Shown one piece after another: positions 57,292 to 64,000 of a DNA stretch of 64,000 bases. Each line of letters starts with the position of its first letter. Position 1 is the first letter of the stretch. The notes beneath the pieces were generated by a model. The model saw only the letters and a list, made by a program, of their open reading frames with translations, ran no database searches and was not told where the DNA came from. The stretch covers positions 3,596,001-3,660,000 of the forward strand of contig CBDFNN010000004.1 of the NCBI GenBank assembly GCA_965250215.1, given 5' to 3'. The translations under genes were made by a program, and so were the position numbers. The stretch is from CBDFNN01 sp965250215 (GTDB taxonomy: Bacteria > Bacteroidota > Rhodothermia > Rhodothermales > DATKEJ01).

Positions 57292-57975
57292 CTATTCTTC
57301 TTTCTTCTTTTCTTGCTTTGCAAGGACGTTGTCAATTAGTCCATAAGCTTTCGCATCGTCTGCACTGAGCCAATAGTTGCGATCAGAATCCTCCTTAACA
57401 GTCTCGACATCTTTCCCTGAATGGCTAGCGAGAATATTCAAGAGCCGATCTTTAATCCACATAATCTCTCTGGCTTGAATCTCGATATCCGAAGCCTGTC
57501 CCTCGACTCCACCAAGAGGCTGGTGAATCATGATTCGTGAGTTGGGCAACGCAGCACGCTTCCCTTTCTCTCCGGCCGTCAATATAACAGCACCCATCGA
57601 CGCAGCTAGTCCAACACAAATGGTTGAAACATCCGGCGCGATGTGTTGCATCGTATCATAAATTCCGAGACCACTGTACACAACGCCACCAGGGGAATTG
57701 ATATACATATTAATGTCTCCTTCGGAATCTTCGCTTGCCAGCCACAGAAGTTGGGCAACGATTAGATTTGCCATGGCATCATTCACCCCCGTTCCCATAA
57801 GAACAATTCTTTCTTTTAGGAGCCGTGAAAATATATCGTAAGACCTCTCGCCTCTAGATGTCTGTTCGATTACAATTGGTACCATTTGGTTAATTGCTAC
57901 ATCACCTAGTCCTCCAGAATAGATCGAAGATGGAAGGGTCAAGCTTTTGCTGAATTTGAGAAAATCGTCGAGCAT
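57292..57975 (-). CDS. clpP: ATP-dependent Clp protease proteolytic subunit
   Basis: Serine peptidase core of the Clp protease. 227 residues from the ATG at 57975 (an in-frame TTG at 57987 would add four). Nucleophile Ser126 is in GLAASMGAV, His151 in RIMIHQPLGG. The position aligned with the catalytic Asp, 49 residues after the His, is Asn200 in DSDRNYWLSADDA. In Listeria ClpP1 an Asn at this site is known. So the protein is ClpP by family but the triad reads Ser-His-Asn. A second clpP copy or clpX is not in the window. Confidence 0.92.
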   Translation of the reverse strand: MLDDFLKFSKSLTLPSSIYSGGLGDVAINQMVPIVIEQTSRGERSYDIFSRLLKERIVLMGTGVNDAMANLIVAQLLWLASEDSEGDINMYINSPGGVVYSGLGIYDTMQHIAPDVSTICVGLAASMGAVILTAGEKGKRAALPNSRIMIHQPLGGVEGQASDIEIQAREIMWIKDRLLNILASHSGKDVETVKEDSDRNYWLSADDAKAYGLIDNVLAKQEKKKEE

Positions 57976-58092
57976 CGGGTCTTTCAATGGAATCAGGTTT
58001 GCGAGGTGATTTAAAGCTCGATCTGCTACCAGAGCCTTAATGTTAAGGTTCCAAATCGAGCTCTAGCCAGACTGATAAGACCATGGCTAACA

Positions 58093-60012
58093 TCAAAGCC
58101 TATTCCTTCGCCTCTTGGAAAGAAGAGCCTTGATGGAATCGTTTAGTTGATCATCTTTCAACAAGCTCTCAATGGTCATGGGAATTTTATAAGACCAATT
58201 GTGGGGCCCAACTGTGCCGGGTACGTTTATCCGCTCGTCTTTGGGAGCAATAAAATAGATCTTAGGAGACAGACAAAGCAGGTCTTGAATTGCGACAGAA
58301 AGCAAGACAGAATTTGAAACCATATGTCGTTCAAGAACAGCCTCGACGTACTCCGGAGACAAGACCTTGGGAGCAATCTTCTGAATACCCAGATCGCGAT
58401 TAAACTGCTCTCGTTCTTCTGAGCTCAGATCGAACCACCAGCCACGAAGAGTATCGGTATCATGAACACTGCTAGCACAGACTGAAAGAAAGGGATAGCT
58501 TTCTGGATGCTGGAGGAGGCTCTCTTCCTTATCGTCGGCTGGAAGCCATCTTTCGATTTTAAGGCTGAGGATATTCAGATCAGTCAATACTTCCGGTACA
58601 CAATTGGGTACGACACCAAGATCTTCCGCACATGGAAGCATCTCTGTCGCATCCTTAATCATGGTTAATAATTTCCGACCTTGGGCTTCCCAGATGGGTT
58701 CACTCTCTAGATCTAGAGAATCTTTAAACTTGACAAGTCTCTCTTGAAATTCTACGTCAAGTCCTTGAAAGGAATCAGAGACCCGATAATACCAAGTAAA
58801 GGCAAAGCTGTCCTCCTCGATTTGGACTAGACATTTATTTCGATAGTAGGCAAACAACTCCTTTTGAAGGTCTTCGTCACTCCCCCCATCTCTGATGACC
58901 CTTTCAGATAGGGGCGACTTAGCCCTATCAAGAAAGTCCAGTGCCTTCGTGCTTAGTCCTTTCTCAAAACTTGTAGACAGGGCTTCGACCTGATTTATGT
59001 CAAGTCCTAGAGATAGAAGCTCAGAGAGAGAAGCCAGTATACTGGGTTCGTAATAGCCAAGCGTTCCTGTTGTCTCATACTCCGGAATACTCCAAATACG
59101 GAAGAATCCCAAGACATGATCAATTCTGAAAAGCTTGTAATGACTAGCTGCATGTTGAAGTCGCTTAACCCACCAGGAATAGGCTTGTCGAGTCATTTCT
59201 TCCCAATTGTAGGTCGGGAAACCCCAATGCTGGCCTGTAACAGCAAACATATCGGGCGGTGCTCCCGCTCGCTTTGTCATGTCAAATATCTTCGGGTTCA
59301 CCCAAACATCGACGGAATCATCACTCATGAGAATTGGAACATCTCCTTTCAAAAATACGCCGATACCTTCGAGGTAGGAAGAGACTTCTTTGAGCTGGCT
59401 ATCAAGACGAAATTGGAGCCAGGAGAGAAAATGAAGCTCATCTTGTGCAGAATCTAGGATGGCCGCCTCCAAGTCTTTGCTATAGTGGCGGTATTTATGG
59501 TCCCACTGGTACCACGGCTTCTGATCAGATTTTCCCTTTTGGATTAAGAACGCCGCAAAGCTTCTGATCCATGGATTCTGATTGATCCATTCTTGAAAAT
59601 CGGCATGATCCTCCAACTCCTCCTTGATTCTGTCGAACTGACAAAGAAGTAGCTTCATTTTCAAGGACAGAGTCGCATCATAATCCACGCGTTCTTTTTG
59701 GTCTGCTATCGATTTAAACAATTCGATCTCCTCACCCGCCAAAATTGCTTGATCAAGTTCGTTTAGATCAAAATAGATCGGATGCAATGCGAAGGCACTC
59801 AGGGCGCTGTAAGGCGACGCCATTCTACCCGTGTCGTTAAGCGGGAGTAGTTGAATAACATCGAGCCCAAGCCCTGCGCACCACTTACCAAAGAGTTTTA
59901 GATCATGAAAATCACCACAACCATGGGACTCCTTCGACACAAGCGACAAAAGCGGAATCGCAACTCCAGAGTGATAGGTATTTAGAAATTCCTCCTTTAA
60001 AAATTTTGCCAT
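58093..60012 (-). CDS. malQ: 4-alpha-glucanotransferase (amylomaltase, GH77)
   Basis: Transfers alpha-1,4-glucan segments; used in maltodextrin or glycogen metabolism. 639 residues. Seen: GVAIPLLSL near the N-terminus, QLLPLNDTG, nucleophile region FRIDHVLGFFRIW, acid/base AEDLGVVPNCV, and stabiliser HDTDTLRGWW. The length is within the long GH77 type. It lies three bases after the HD gene and is separated by 105 bases from clpP. No other glycogen genes are in the window. Confidence 0.93.
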   Translation of the reverse strand: MAKFLKEEFLNTYHSGVAIPLLSLVSKESHGCGDFHDLKLFGKWCAGLGLDVIQLLPLNDTGRMASPYSALSAFALHPIYFDLNELDQAILAGEEIELFKSIADQKERVDYDATLSLKMKLLLCQFDRIKEELEDHADFQEWINQNPWIRSFAAFLIQKGKSDQKPWYQWDHKYRHYSKDLEAAILDSAQDELHFLSWLQFRLDSQLKEVSSYLEGIGVFLKGDVPILMSDDSVDVWVNPKIFDMTKRAGAPPDMFAVTGQHWGFPTYNWEEMTRQAYSWWVKRLQHAASHYKLFRIDHVLGFFRIWSIPEYETTGTLGYYEPSILASLSELLSLGLDINQVEALSTSFEKGLSTKALDFLDRAKSPLSERVIRDGGSDEDLQKELFAYYRNKCLVQIEEDSFAFTWYYRVSDSFQGLDVEFQERLVKFKDSLDLESEPIWEAQGRKLLTMIKDATEMLPCAEDLGVVPNCVPEVLTDLNILSLKIERWLPADDKEESLLQHPESYPFLSVCASSVHDTDTLRGWWFDLSSEEREQFNRDLGIQKIAPKVLSPEYVEAVLERHMVSNSVLLSVAIQDLLCLSPKIYFIAPKDERINVPGTVGPHNWSYKIPMTIESLLKDDQLNDSIKALLSKRRRNRL

Positions 60013-60015
60013 CGA

Positions 60016-60567
60016 TCAGAATCCGAGCCGTTCGGATTTTAACTGCATCGCTGCAATGACATTGGCGATGTGATCATTCAACTCTAAGCCAAGCTCTTCC
60101 GCGCCAAGTCGGATATCGTCTCTATTTATTGCAGCTGCAAATCGTCTGTCTTTGAGTTTCTTGGTGATGGATTTAGGACTCATTCCTTCAAGCTTGGTTG
60201 GCCGCATGTAAGCCACAGCCATGGTAAATCCACAGAGTTCGTCGACCGCGAATAGCGTTTTGGCCAGGAGTGAATCTCTTGGTACACCCGAGTAGTCTGC
60301 GTGCCCCAAGATTGCTTGTAACATTTCTTCTGGGTATCCAAGACCTCGCATCAGTTCCACGCCAATGAATGGGTGTTCTTCTTTGCTCGGATGCTTTTCG
60401 TAGTCCATGTCATGAAGAAGTCCCGTCATCTTCCAAAGTTCTACATCTTCATCGTAATGTTTGGCATAGTACTCCATCCCGGATTCGACAGAATAGGCGT
60501 GTTTACGAAGGCTTTCCCCTTCGGTCCACTCAAGGAAAAGTTCGAAAGATTCGTCGTAATCGGGCAT
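60016..60567 (-). CDS. HD-domain phosphohydrolase-like protein
   Basis: 183 residues with an HD metal site: LRKHAYSVESGM, LLHDMDYEKHP and AILGHADYSG, as in HDIG/uncharacterised phosphohydrolases. The start ATG overlaps the stop of the mlaD-like gene by one base (TAATG). Substrate unknown; likely nucleotides or cyclic nucleotides, by family only. It is the gene between the lipid-transport set and malQ. Confidence 0.85.
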   Translation of the reverse strand: MPDYDESFELFLEWTEGESLRKHAYSVESGMEYYAKHYDEDVELWKMTGLLHDMDYEKHPSKEEHPFIGVELMRGLGYPEEMLQAILGHADYSGVPRDSLLAKTLFAVDELCGFTMAVAYMRPTKLEGMSPKSITKKLKDRRFAAAINRDDIRLGAEELGLELNDHIANVIAAMQLKSERLGF

Positions 60568-61490
60568 TAGAATATTTCCACCAAGTCTAGATGCTTCAAA
60601 TATTTTTTCGGATTCGTCTGAAAGTCTAGAATAAGACTATTTACATTTGTCAGGGTCGAATCAAGTTTGTTGTAGAGGGTAGGATCTGAAGCAAGGAGAG
60701 ACAGCGTTCCTCCACCATTGTTGATAGAATTCACCAAAATGTTTAATTCTTGTGTCAACTCAGTCAAGTTTTGGGCGGTTGCTTCGGAAGCTGCAAGGGT
60801 TTGGCCAAGCTGATCAATCACAGCAGGTACAGATTCGGAGGTCGATCCAGAAAGTTGATTTAAGCTCCCGGTCGAGTTCTGCAAATTTGACATTATGGTG
60901 GTAATCTCTTCACGTTGTGATCGAATAGTTCGATCCAACTCTGAAGTCAAGCTTCGAAGAGAAGAAAGCGTTCCTCGGAAATCGCTATTGGGATTTTCAA
61001 GTTGTTGATTGACTGTGTTAAGACTTCCCTCCACTCCGGCTATAAGACTGTCGGCTTTACCCATATATTCGTCAGCTGCACTTCCTAGGACATCTAAAAG
61101 CCCTGCTGTTCTGCCTTCCAGATGTCCGCCATCTTCAACGTATTGAATTGCATTTCCAGGTACGATTTCGAGCTGAACGGAACCAAGAGCTGCCATCCCG
61201 CTGATTTTTGCATGGGAATCAGTCGAAAGTTCGAGGTCTTTATCAAGACGAAGAGTAACTGTCACGCTGCCCGTCTTCGCATCCAAGCCGATATCGACTA
61301 CAGACCCAACTCGGACGCCACTAATGTTTACAGCTGTACCTTCTAAAAGTCCGTCTACTCTTTCGAGGGAGGTTGTAATAACCTTCGATCCGGAAATCGG
61401 GATGTCCTCGAAGTAGCGGATGCCAAAAAAGAAAATCAGGAGGGCTGCAACAATTGCCAGGCCGACCTTGAAGGCGTTCGTATTATTCAA
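60567..61490 (-). CDS. MCE/MlaD-family lipid transport substrate-binding protein
   Basis: 307 residues with one N-terminal transmembrane helix (KVGLAIVAALLIFFFGIRYF), an MCE domain (about 35-115, VDGLLEGTAVNISGVRVGSV) and a long helical C-terminal part with heptad-like content. Fits MlaD-type periplasmic phospholipid carriers of the Mla/MCE pathway; the MlaE/MlaF-like genes are directly upstream. The C-terminal extension is longer than in E. coli MlaD. Confidence 0.88.
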   Translation of the reverse strand: MNNTNAFKVGLAIVAALLIFFFGIRYFEDIPISGSKVITTSLERVDGLLEGTAVNISGVRVGSVVDIGLDAKTGSVTVTLRLDKDLELSTDSHAKISGMAALGSVQLEIVPGNAIQYVEDGGHLEGRTAGLLDVLGSAADEYMGKADSLIAGVEGSLNTVNQQLENPNSDFRGTLSSLRSLTSELDRTIRSQREEITTIMSNLQNSTGSLNQLSGSTSESVPAVIDQLGQTLAASEATAQNLTELTQELNILVNSINNGGGTLSLLASDPTLYNKLDSTLTNVNSLILDFQTNPKKYLKHLDLVEIF

Positions 61491-61520
61491 TTGATCTGTA
61501 TTTGTTGAACGGATTCTGCA

Positions 61521-62264
61521 TCACTTCTTCCCGATGTGGTACTCGTTGGCCTTAACAAACGACAACAATATACTATCGTCCGAATTATGAAGATCGTCGA
61601 CCGTCCCAGTCCAGTGAATTTTTCCATTATAGAGGAAGGCTATCTCGTCCGAGATGGTCAGAACGGAATGCATATCATGGGTAATCACGACACTGGTCAC
61701 ACCGAGTCTGTCAGAAAGATTATCTATTAGTTCGTCAATCTTGTTAGATGTCTGTGGATCGAGGCCCGATGTTGGTTCATCATAGAAAATGTATCTAGGC
61801 TCCATCGAAATTGCCCGAGCTAGTGCAATTCTTTTTTGCATTCCACCAGAGAGATCGGCTGTGGATTTTGAGCCCGCATCTGGCAATTCAACCATCGATA
61901 GGCACTCCTGCACCCGATCTGCAATTTCTGCTTCGGAGAAACTTGAGAACATTTTCAAGGGGAAAGCAACATTCTGAGCTGCTGTCATCGAATCAAAGAG
62001 GGCGCCTCCTTGAAAAAGAACTCCAAAATTCCGTCTCAATTCCCTCAGTTTCCCATAGGCTAGAGCATGAACATCGGTACCGTCAACGATTATCTTTCCT
62101 GAGTCTGGAGCCAATAATCCAATGATGTGCTTGAGCAGAACGCTCTTTCCAGATCCAGATTGACCCAATATGGCGAATATCTTTCCATCAGGAATTTCAA
62201 GGCTGACATCGTTCAAAACCTGTTTTGTACCAAAGCTCTTGCTTAGCTGCTCAACTTTTATCAT
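61521..62264 (-). CDS. MlaF-like ABC ATPase
   Basis: 247 residues from the ATG at 62264 (MIKVEQLSKSFG); the upstream in-frame start at 62312 overlaps the permease more and lacks support. Walker A GQSGSGKSVLLKHIIG, signature LSGGMQKRIALARAI, Walker B YIFYDEPTSGLDPQ, and the Q-loop LFQGGALFD typical for Mkl/MlaF ATPases. It overlaps the mlaE stop by four bases (ATGA), indicating translational coupling. Confidence 0.93.
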   Translation of the reverse strand: MIKVEQLSKSFGTKQVLNDVSLEIPDGKIFAILGQSGSGKSVLLKHIIGLLAPDSGKIIVDGTDVHALAYGKLRELRRNFGVLFQGGALFDSMTAAQNVAFPLKMFSSFSEAEIADRVQECLSMVELPDAGSKSTADLSGGMQKRIALARAISMEPRYIFYDEPTSGLDPQTSNKIDELIDNLSDRLGVTSVVITHDMHSVLTISDEIAFLYNGKIHWTGTVDDLHNSDDSILLSFVKANEYHIGKK

Positions 62265-63061
62265 AGCATAAGAAGGGCTAGTACATAATCCGCCAATAGC
62301 ACCATAACACAACTTTCAACCGCGGCTTGTGTCGTGCTTCTTCCGACCCCTTCTGCTCCGCCAGAAGTGAAGTATCCACGAGTGCAGGATATTGAGGTGA
62401 TTAAAAATCCAAAGACCACAGCTTTCACTGAGCCAAACCAAACATCAAAGGGTTGAAACCAGTCTCTGGCACCGTCAATGAATACTCGGGCGGGAAGGAT
62501 GCCGCCCATCTCGCCAGCAAGAATTCCTCCTCCGATTCCTACGAAACAAGCAAAAGCATAAAGGACAGGAAACATTAACATGCCAGCAAGAACACGTGGC
62601 ACAACAAGATAGGCCACAGAATTGAGTCCCATGGACTCCAGAGCATCCACTTGCTCGGTCACTCGCATCGTCCCAAGTTCTGCCGCAATTCGAGCTCCAA
62701 CACGGCCGGCTAAAACCAAAGCCGTTGTAACGATACCAAGCTCAAGGACTATAGACGGAACTACTACACCACCAATGATGGATTTAGGTATCAGGGGGTT
62801 GACAAGCTGATACGAGCTTTGGACCGTCAGTACCATTCCAGAAAAACCAGCCGTAAGAGCTACGATCGGAAGTGAATCCACACCGATCTTGACCATTTGA
62901 GTTAAAAGATCTGCACGATAGACCGAAACCTCATGGACGGACCTAAACGACCTACCAAGAAGAAGGCCATACCGACCAACTTCCTCGAGGAAGTAAGAAA
63001 TTTTGGACCAGATAAATTTGATCAAAATAAACAGAGTGAATTCAAGCCTGCTTCGGATCAA
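62261..63061 (-). CDS. MlaE-like ABC transporter permease
   Basis: 266 residues, MlaE/DUF140 family, five or six membrane segments, with the family blocks SLPIVALTAGFSGMVLTVQSS, GRVGARIAAELGTMRVTEQVDALESMG, and TRGYFTSGGAEGVGRSTTQAAVE. It is the first gene of the mlaEFD-like unit and forms the inner-membrane part of the phospholipid transporter. Confidence 0.92.
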   Translation of the reverse strand: MIRSRLEFTLFILIKFIWSKISYFLEEVGRYGLLLGRSFRSVHEVSVYRADLLTQMVKIGVDSLPIVALTAGFSGMVLTVQSSYQLVNPLIPKSIIGGVVVPSIVLELGIVTTALVLAGRVGARIAAELGTMRVTEQVDALESMGLNSVAYLVVPRVLAGMLMFPVLYAFACFVGIGGGILAGEMGGILPARVFIDGARDWFQPFDVWFGSVKAVVFGFLITSISCTRGYFTSGGAEGVGRSTTQAAVESCVMVLLADYVLALLML

Positions 63062-63290
63062 ACTCGGTGCAAGAATATTGATCCCTGATCTAGAAGAAGA
63101 GGCCGTTTGAGTTTTGAAATAAGTTCTGAATTTTGGTTCTCTTTGGACAGAAATCGCGACTTATCTGTAGGGCCTGAGTGACACTACCCAAAGGAAGAGC
63201 AAATATCAGCTTCTAATTCAACTATTTTGTTTTAAAAAATTCGACCTCAGTACTCTGTTCAAACAAAGGTAAAGAGTCATTTCCGATCAT

Positions 63291-64000
63291 TTGAAACAAG
63301 CGAGAAAATCGGCTTACTCATCCAATAAGCACCTGCTTTTTCAAACAGGGTCAATACTGGTTTTATTTAGCATTGCCCTCGTACTCGTTGTCGGTCTTAG
63401 TCCTCTTGTTTTGCAGGCTCAAGAGCCTGCAAAACAAGACACCGTTTTTCTTTATGAAGTTCGGACCGATACCATTTATGCCCTCGGGGAAATTTCCATA
63501 AGGGGCGAAAAAACCGATCGCCGAAGCCCGGTCTCAACGCAGAAAATAAACCTTGCGGCTCTTGAACAGGCGGACACGAGGTCAGCTTCTGGTGTTTTAC
63601 GACTGGTTCCAGGAGCCGTTGTACAAACTAATTCGCGTGGAGAAGACCTAATATACCTGCGTTCAGCCGGAGAACGACAAACCGGGGTCTTTTTTGAGGG
63701 AGCGCCGCTCATGGTGCCTTGGGATCAAAGAATCGATGCCAGCTTCATCCCAACCTCGGCAATTGGTTCAATCTCAGTTCAAAAAAGTACTCCTTCCGTT
63801 CTCTTTGGACCCAACGTAATGGGAGGTGTAATTAACCTGCTGCCAAGGAAACTCCAATCTGATGGCAGGTACAGCGAGGCCTACTTCGAACGGGGTCGCG
63901 TCAATGCCACACAAGCGGGAATAACCACTTTAGTGAAACAAGGAGAAAGGGATGTCACGATCTCACTTGGATATCTTGACCGCGAAGCCTATCCAATCTC
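63291..64000 (+). CDS. TonB-dependent receptor, 3'-truncated by window end
   Basis: Outer-membrane receptor, only the first 236 codons visible. A TTG at 63291 (MKQARKSAYS) opens a signal peptide with hydrophobic core LVLFSIALVLVVGLSPLVLQ and cleavage near QAQE. The plug domain follows: GEISIRGEKTD, the GVLRLVPGAVVQ stretch, IYLRSAGERQTGVFFEG and LFGPNVMGGVINLLP. A stop codon at 63270 bounds the frame upstream; the true start could be another codon. The end of the signal region is encoded by a perfect 36-base inverted repeat. Confidence 0.85.
   Translation, partial: MKQARKSAYSSNKHLLFQTGSILVLFSIALVLVVGLSPLVLQAQEPAKQDTVFLYEVRTDTIYALGEISIRGEKTDRRSPVSTQKINLAALEQADTRSASGVLRLVPGAVVQTNSRGEDLIYLRSAGERQTGVFFEGAPLMVPWDQRIDASFIPTSAIGSISVQKSTPSVLFGPNVMGGVINLLPRKLQSDGRYSEAYFERGRVNATQAGITTLVKQGERDVTISLGYLDREAYPI
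63404..63439. repeat. Perfect inverted repeat, 17-base arms with 2-base spacer
   Basis: Left arm 63404-63420 and right arm 63423-63439 are exact reverse complements (TCTTGTTTTGCAGGCTC and its complement) around AA. A T-run, CCGTTTTTC, begins six bases later. It lies in the coding region just after the signal peptide of the TonB receptor and could fold to a very stable RNA hairpin or a DNA cruciform. Confidence 0.9.

Noticed and set aside
62265..62312. Extended N-terminus of the MlaF-like ATPase
   Set aside because: The ATG at 62264 gives the normal family start and an ATGA overlap with the permease stop.
1..64000. CRISPR arrays, tRNA genes, insertion sequences, prophage or classical defence genes
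   Set aside because: I scanned by eye for regularly spaced repeats, TPsiC-like motifs, transposase or integrase signatures and found none; a covariance or profile search could still reveal a missed small element.

Overview
The window reads as a chromosomal segment of a marine-type, Gram-negative member of the Bacteroidota/Rhodothermota/Balneolota group. The pointers are a PorX-type response regulator with a PglZ domain, a type IX (Por) C-terminal sorting tail on a PhoD-like phosphatase, BshA of bacillithiol synthesis, DUF2480 next to a cysteine desulfurase, a DUF5687-like ABC permease, a Rho factor with a long Arg/Asp/Asn-rich insertion, and a TonB-dependent receptor. The exact lineage is an inference. 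I saw no tRNA, rRNA, CRISPR array, insertion sequence or prophage. The window is mostly gene-dense chromosome, cut inside a gene at both ends (a GDP-mannose pyrophosphorylase at the left, a TonB receptor at the right).

Layout. 1-1006: end of a mannose-1-phosphate guanylyltransferase. 1.3-15.2 kb: a TolC/adaptor/RND efflux set, with TolC and adaptor separated from the RND pump by three tandem opposite-strand genes for large secreted beta-helix proteins with dockerin-like tails (3967-11113). 15.4-19.1 kb: a Tat-exported PhoD phosphatase with a T9SS tail, BshA, and a small outer-membrane barrel. 19.3-28.4 kb: a plus-strand run porX, ferredoxin-NADP reductase, tsaE, ABC permease, ABC ATPase, folC and rho, closed by a clear intrinsic terminator. 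28.5-32.6 kb: sugar epimerase and EEP-family lipoprotein (minus), a small Cys-containing secreted protein and glpD (plus). 32.6-38.1 kb: a compact minus-strand glycan-assembly cluster (acetyltransferase/FemAB-like, polytopic GT-C-like protein, Wzx-like flippase, asparagine-synthetase-like protein). 38.2-45.4 kb: hybrid histidine kinase, then a tight patatin-ispH-lipoprotein-lipoprotein-M20 dipeptidase operon. 45.4-49.1 kb: minus-strand iscS-like, DUF2480, DUF2914 and SDR genes. 49.2-54.5 kb: minus-strand exopolysaccharide operon (Wzc-like kinase, SLBB protein, UDP-glucose dehydrogenase, UDP-xylose synthase). 54.9-63.1 kb: minus-strand genes for MlaE, MlaF, MlaD, HD protein, amylomaltase, ClpP, parvulin isomerase and a diheme cytochrome c. 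63.3-64.0 kb: start of a TonB receptor.

Much of the content serves the cell envelope: efflux, secretion regulation, surface proteins, sugar-nucleotide supply (GDP-Man, UDP-GlcA, UDP-Xyl), polysaccharide polymer export and lipid trafficking. Points most worth a second look are the perfect 17-2-17 inverted repeat inside the TonB receptor gene, the paralogous beta-helix cluster splitting the efflux genes, its WLP-type dockerin-like tails, the RND pump with extra membrane segments, the Asn at the catalytic Asp position of ClpP, and the SLBB-only export protein. I did not find a clear-cut new defence or mobile system.
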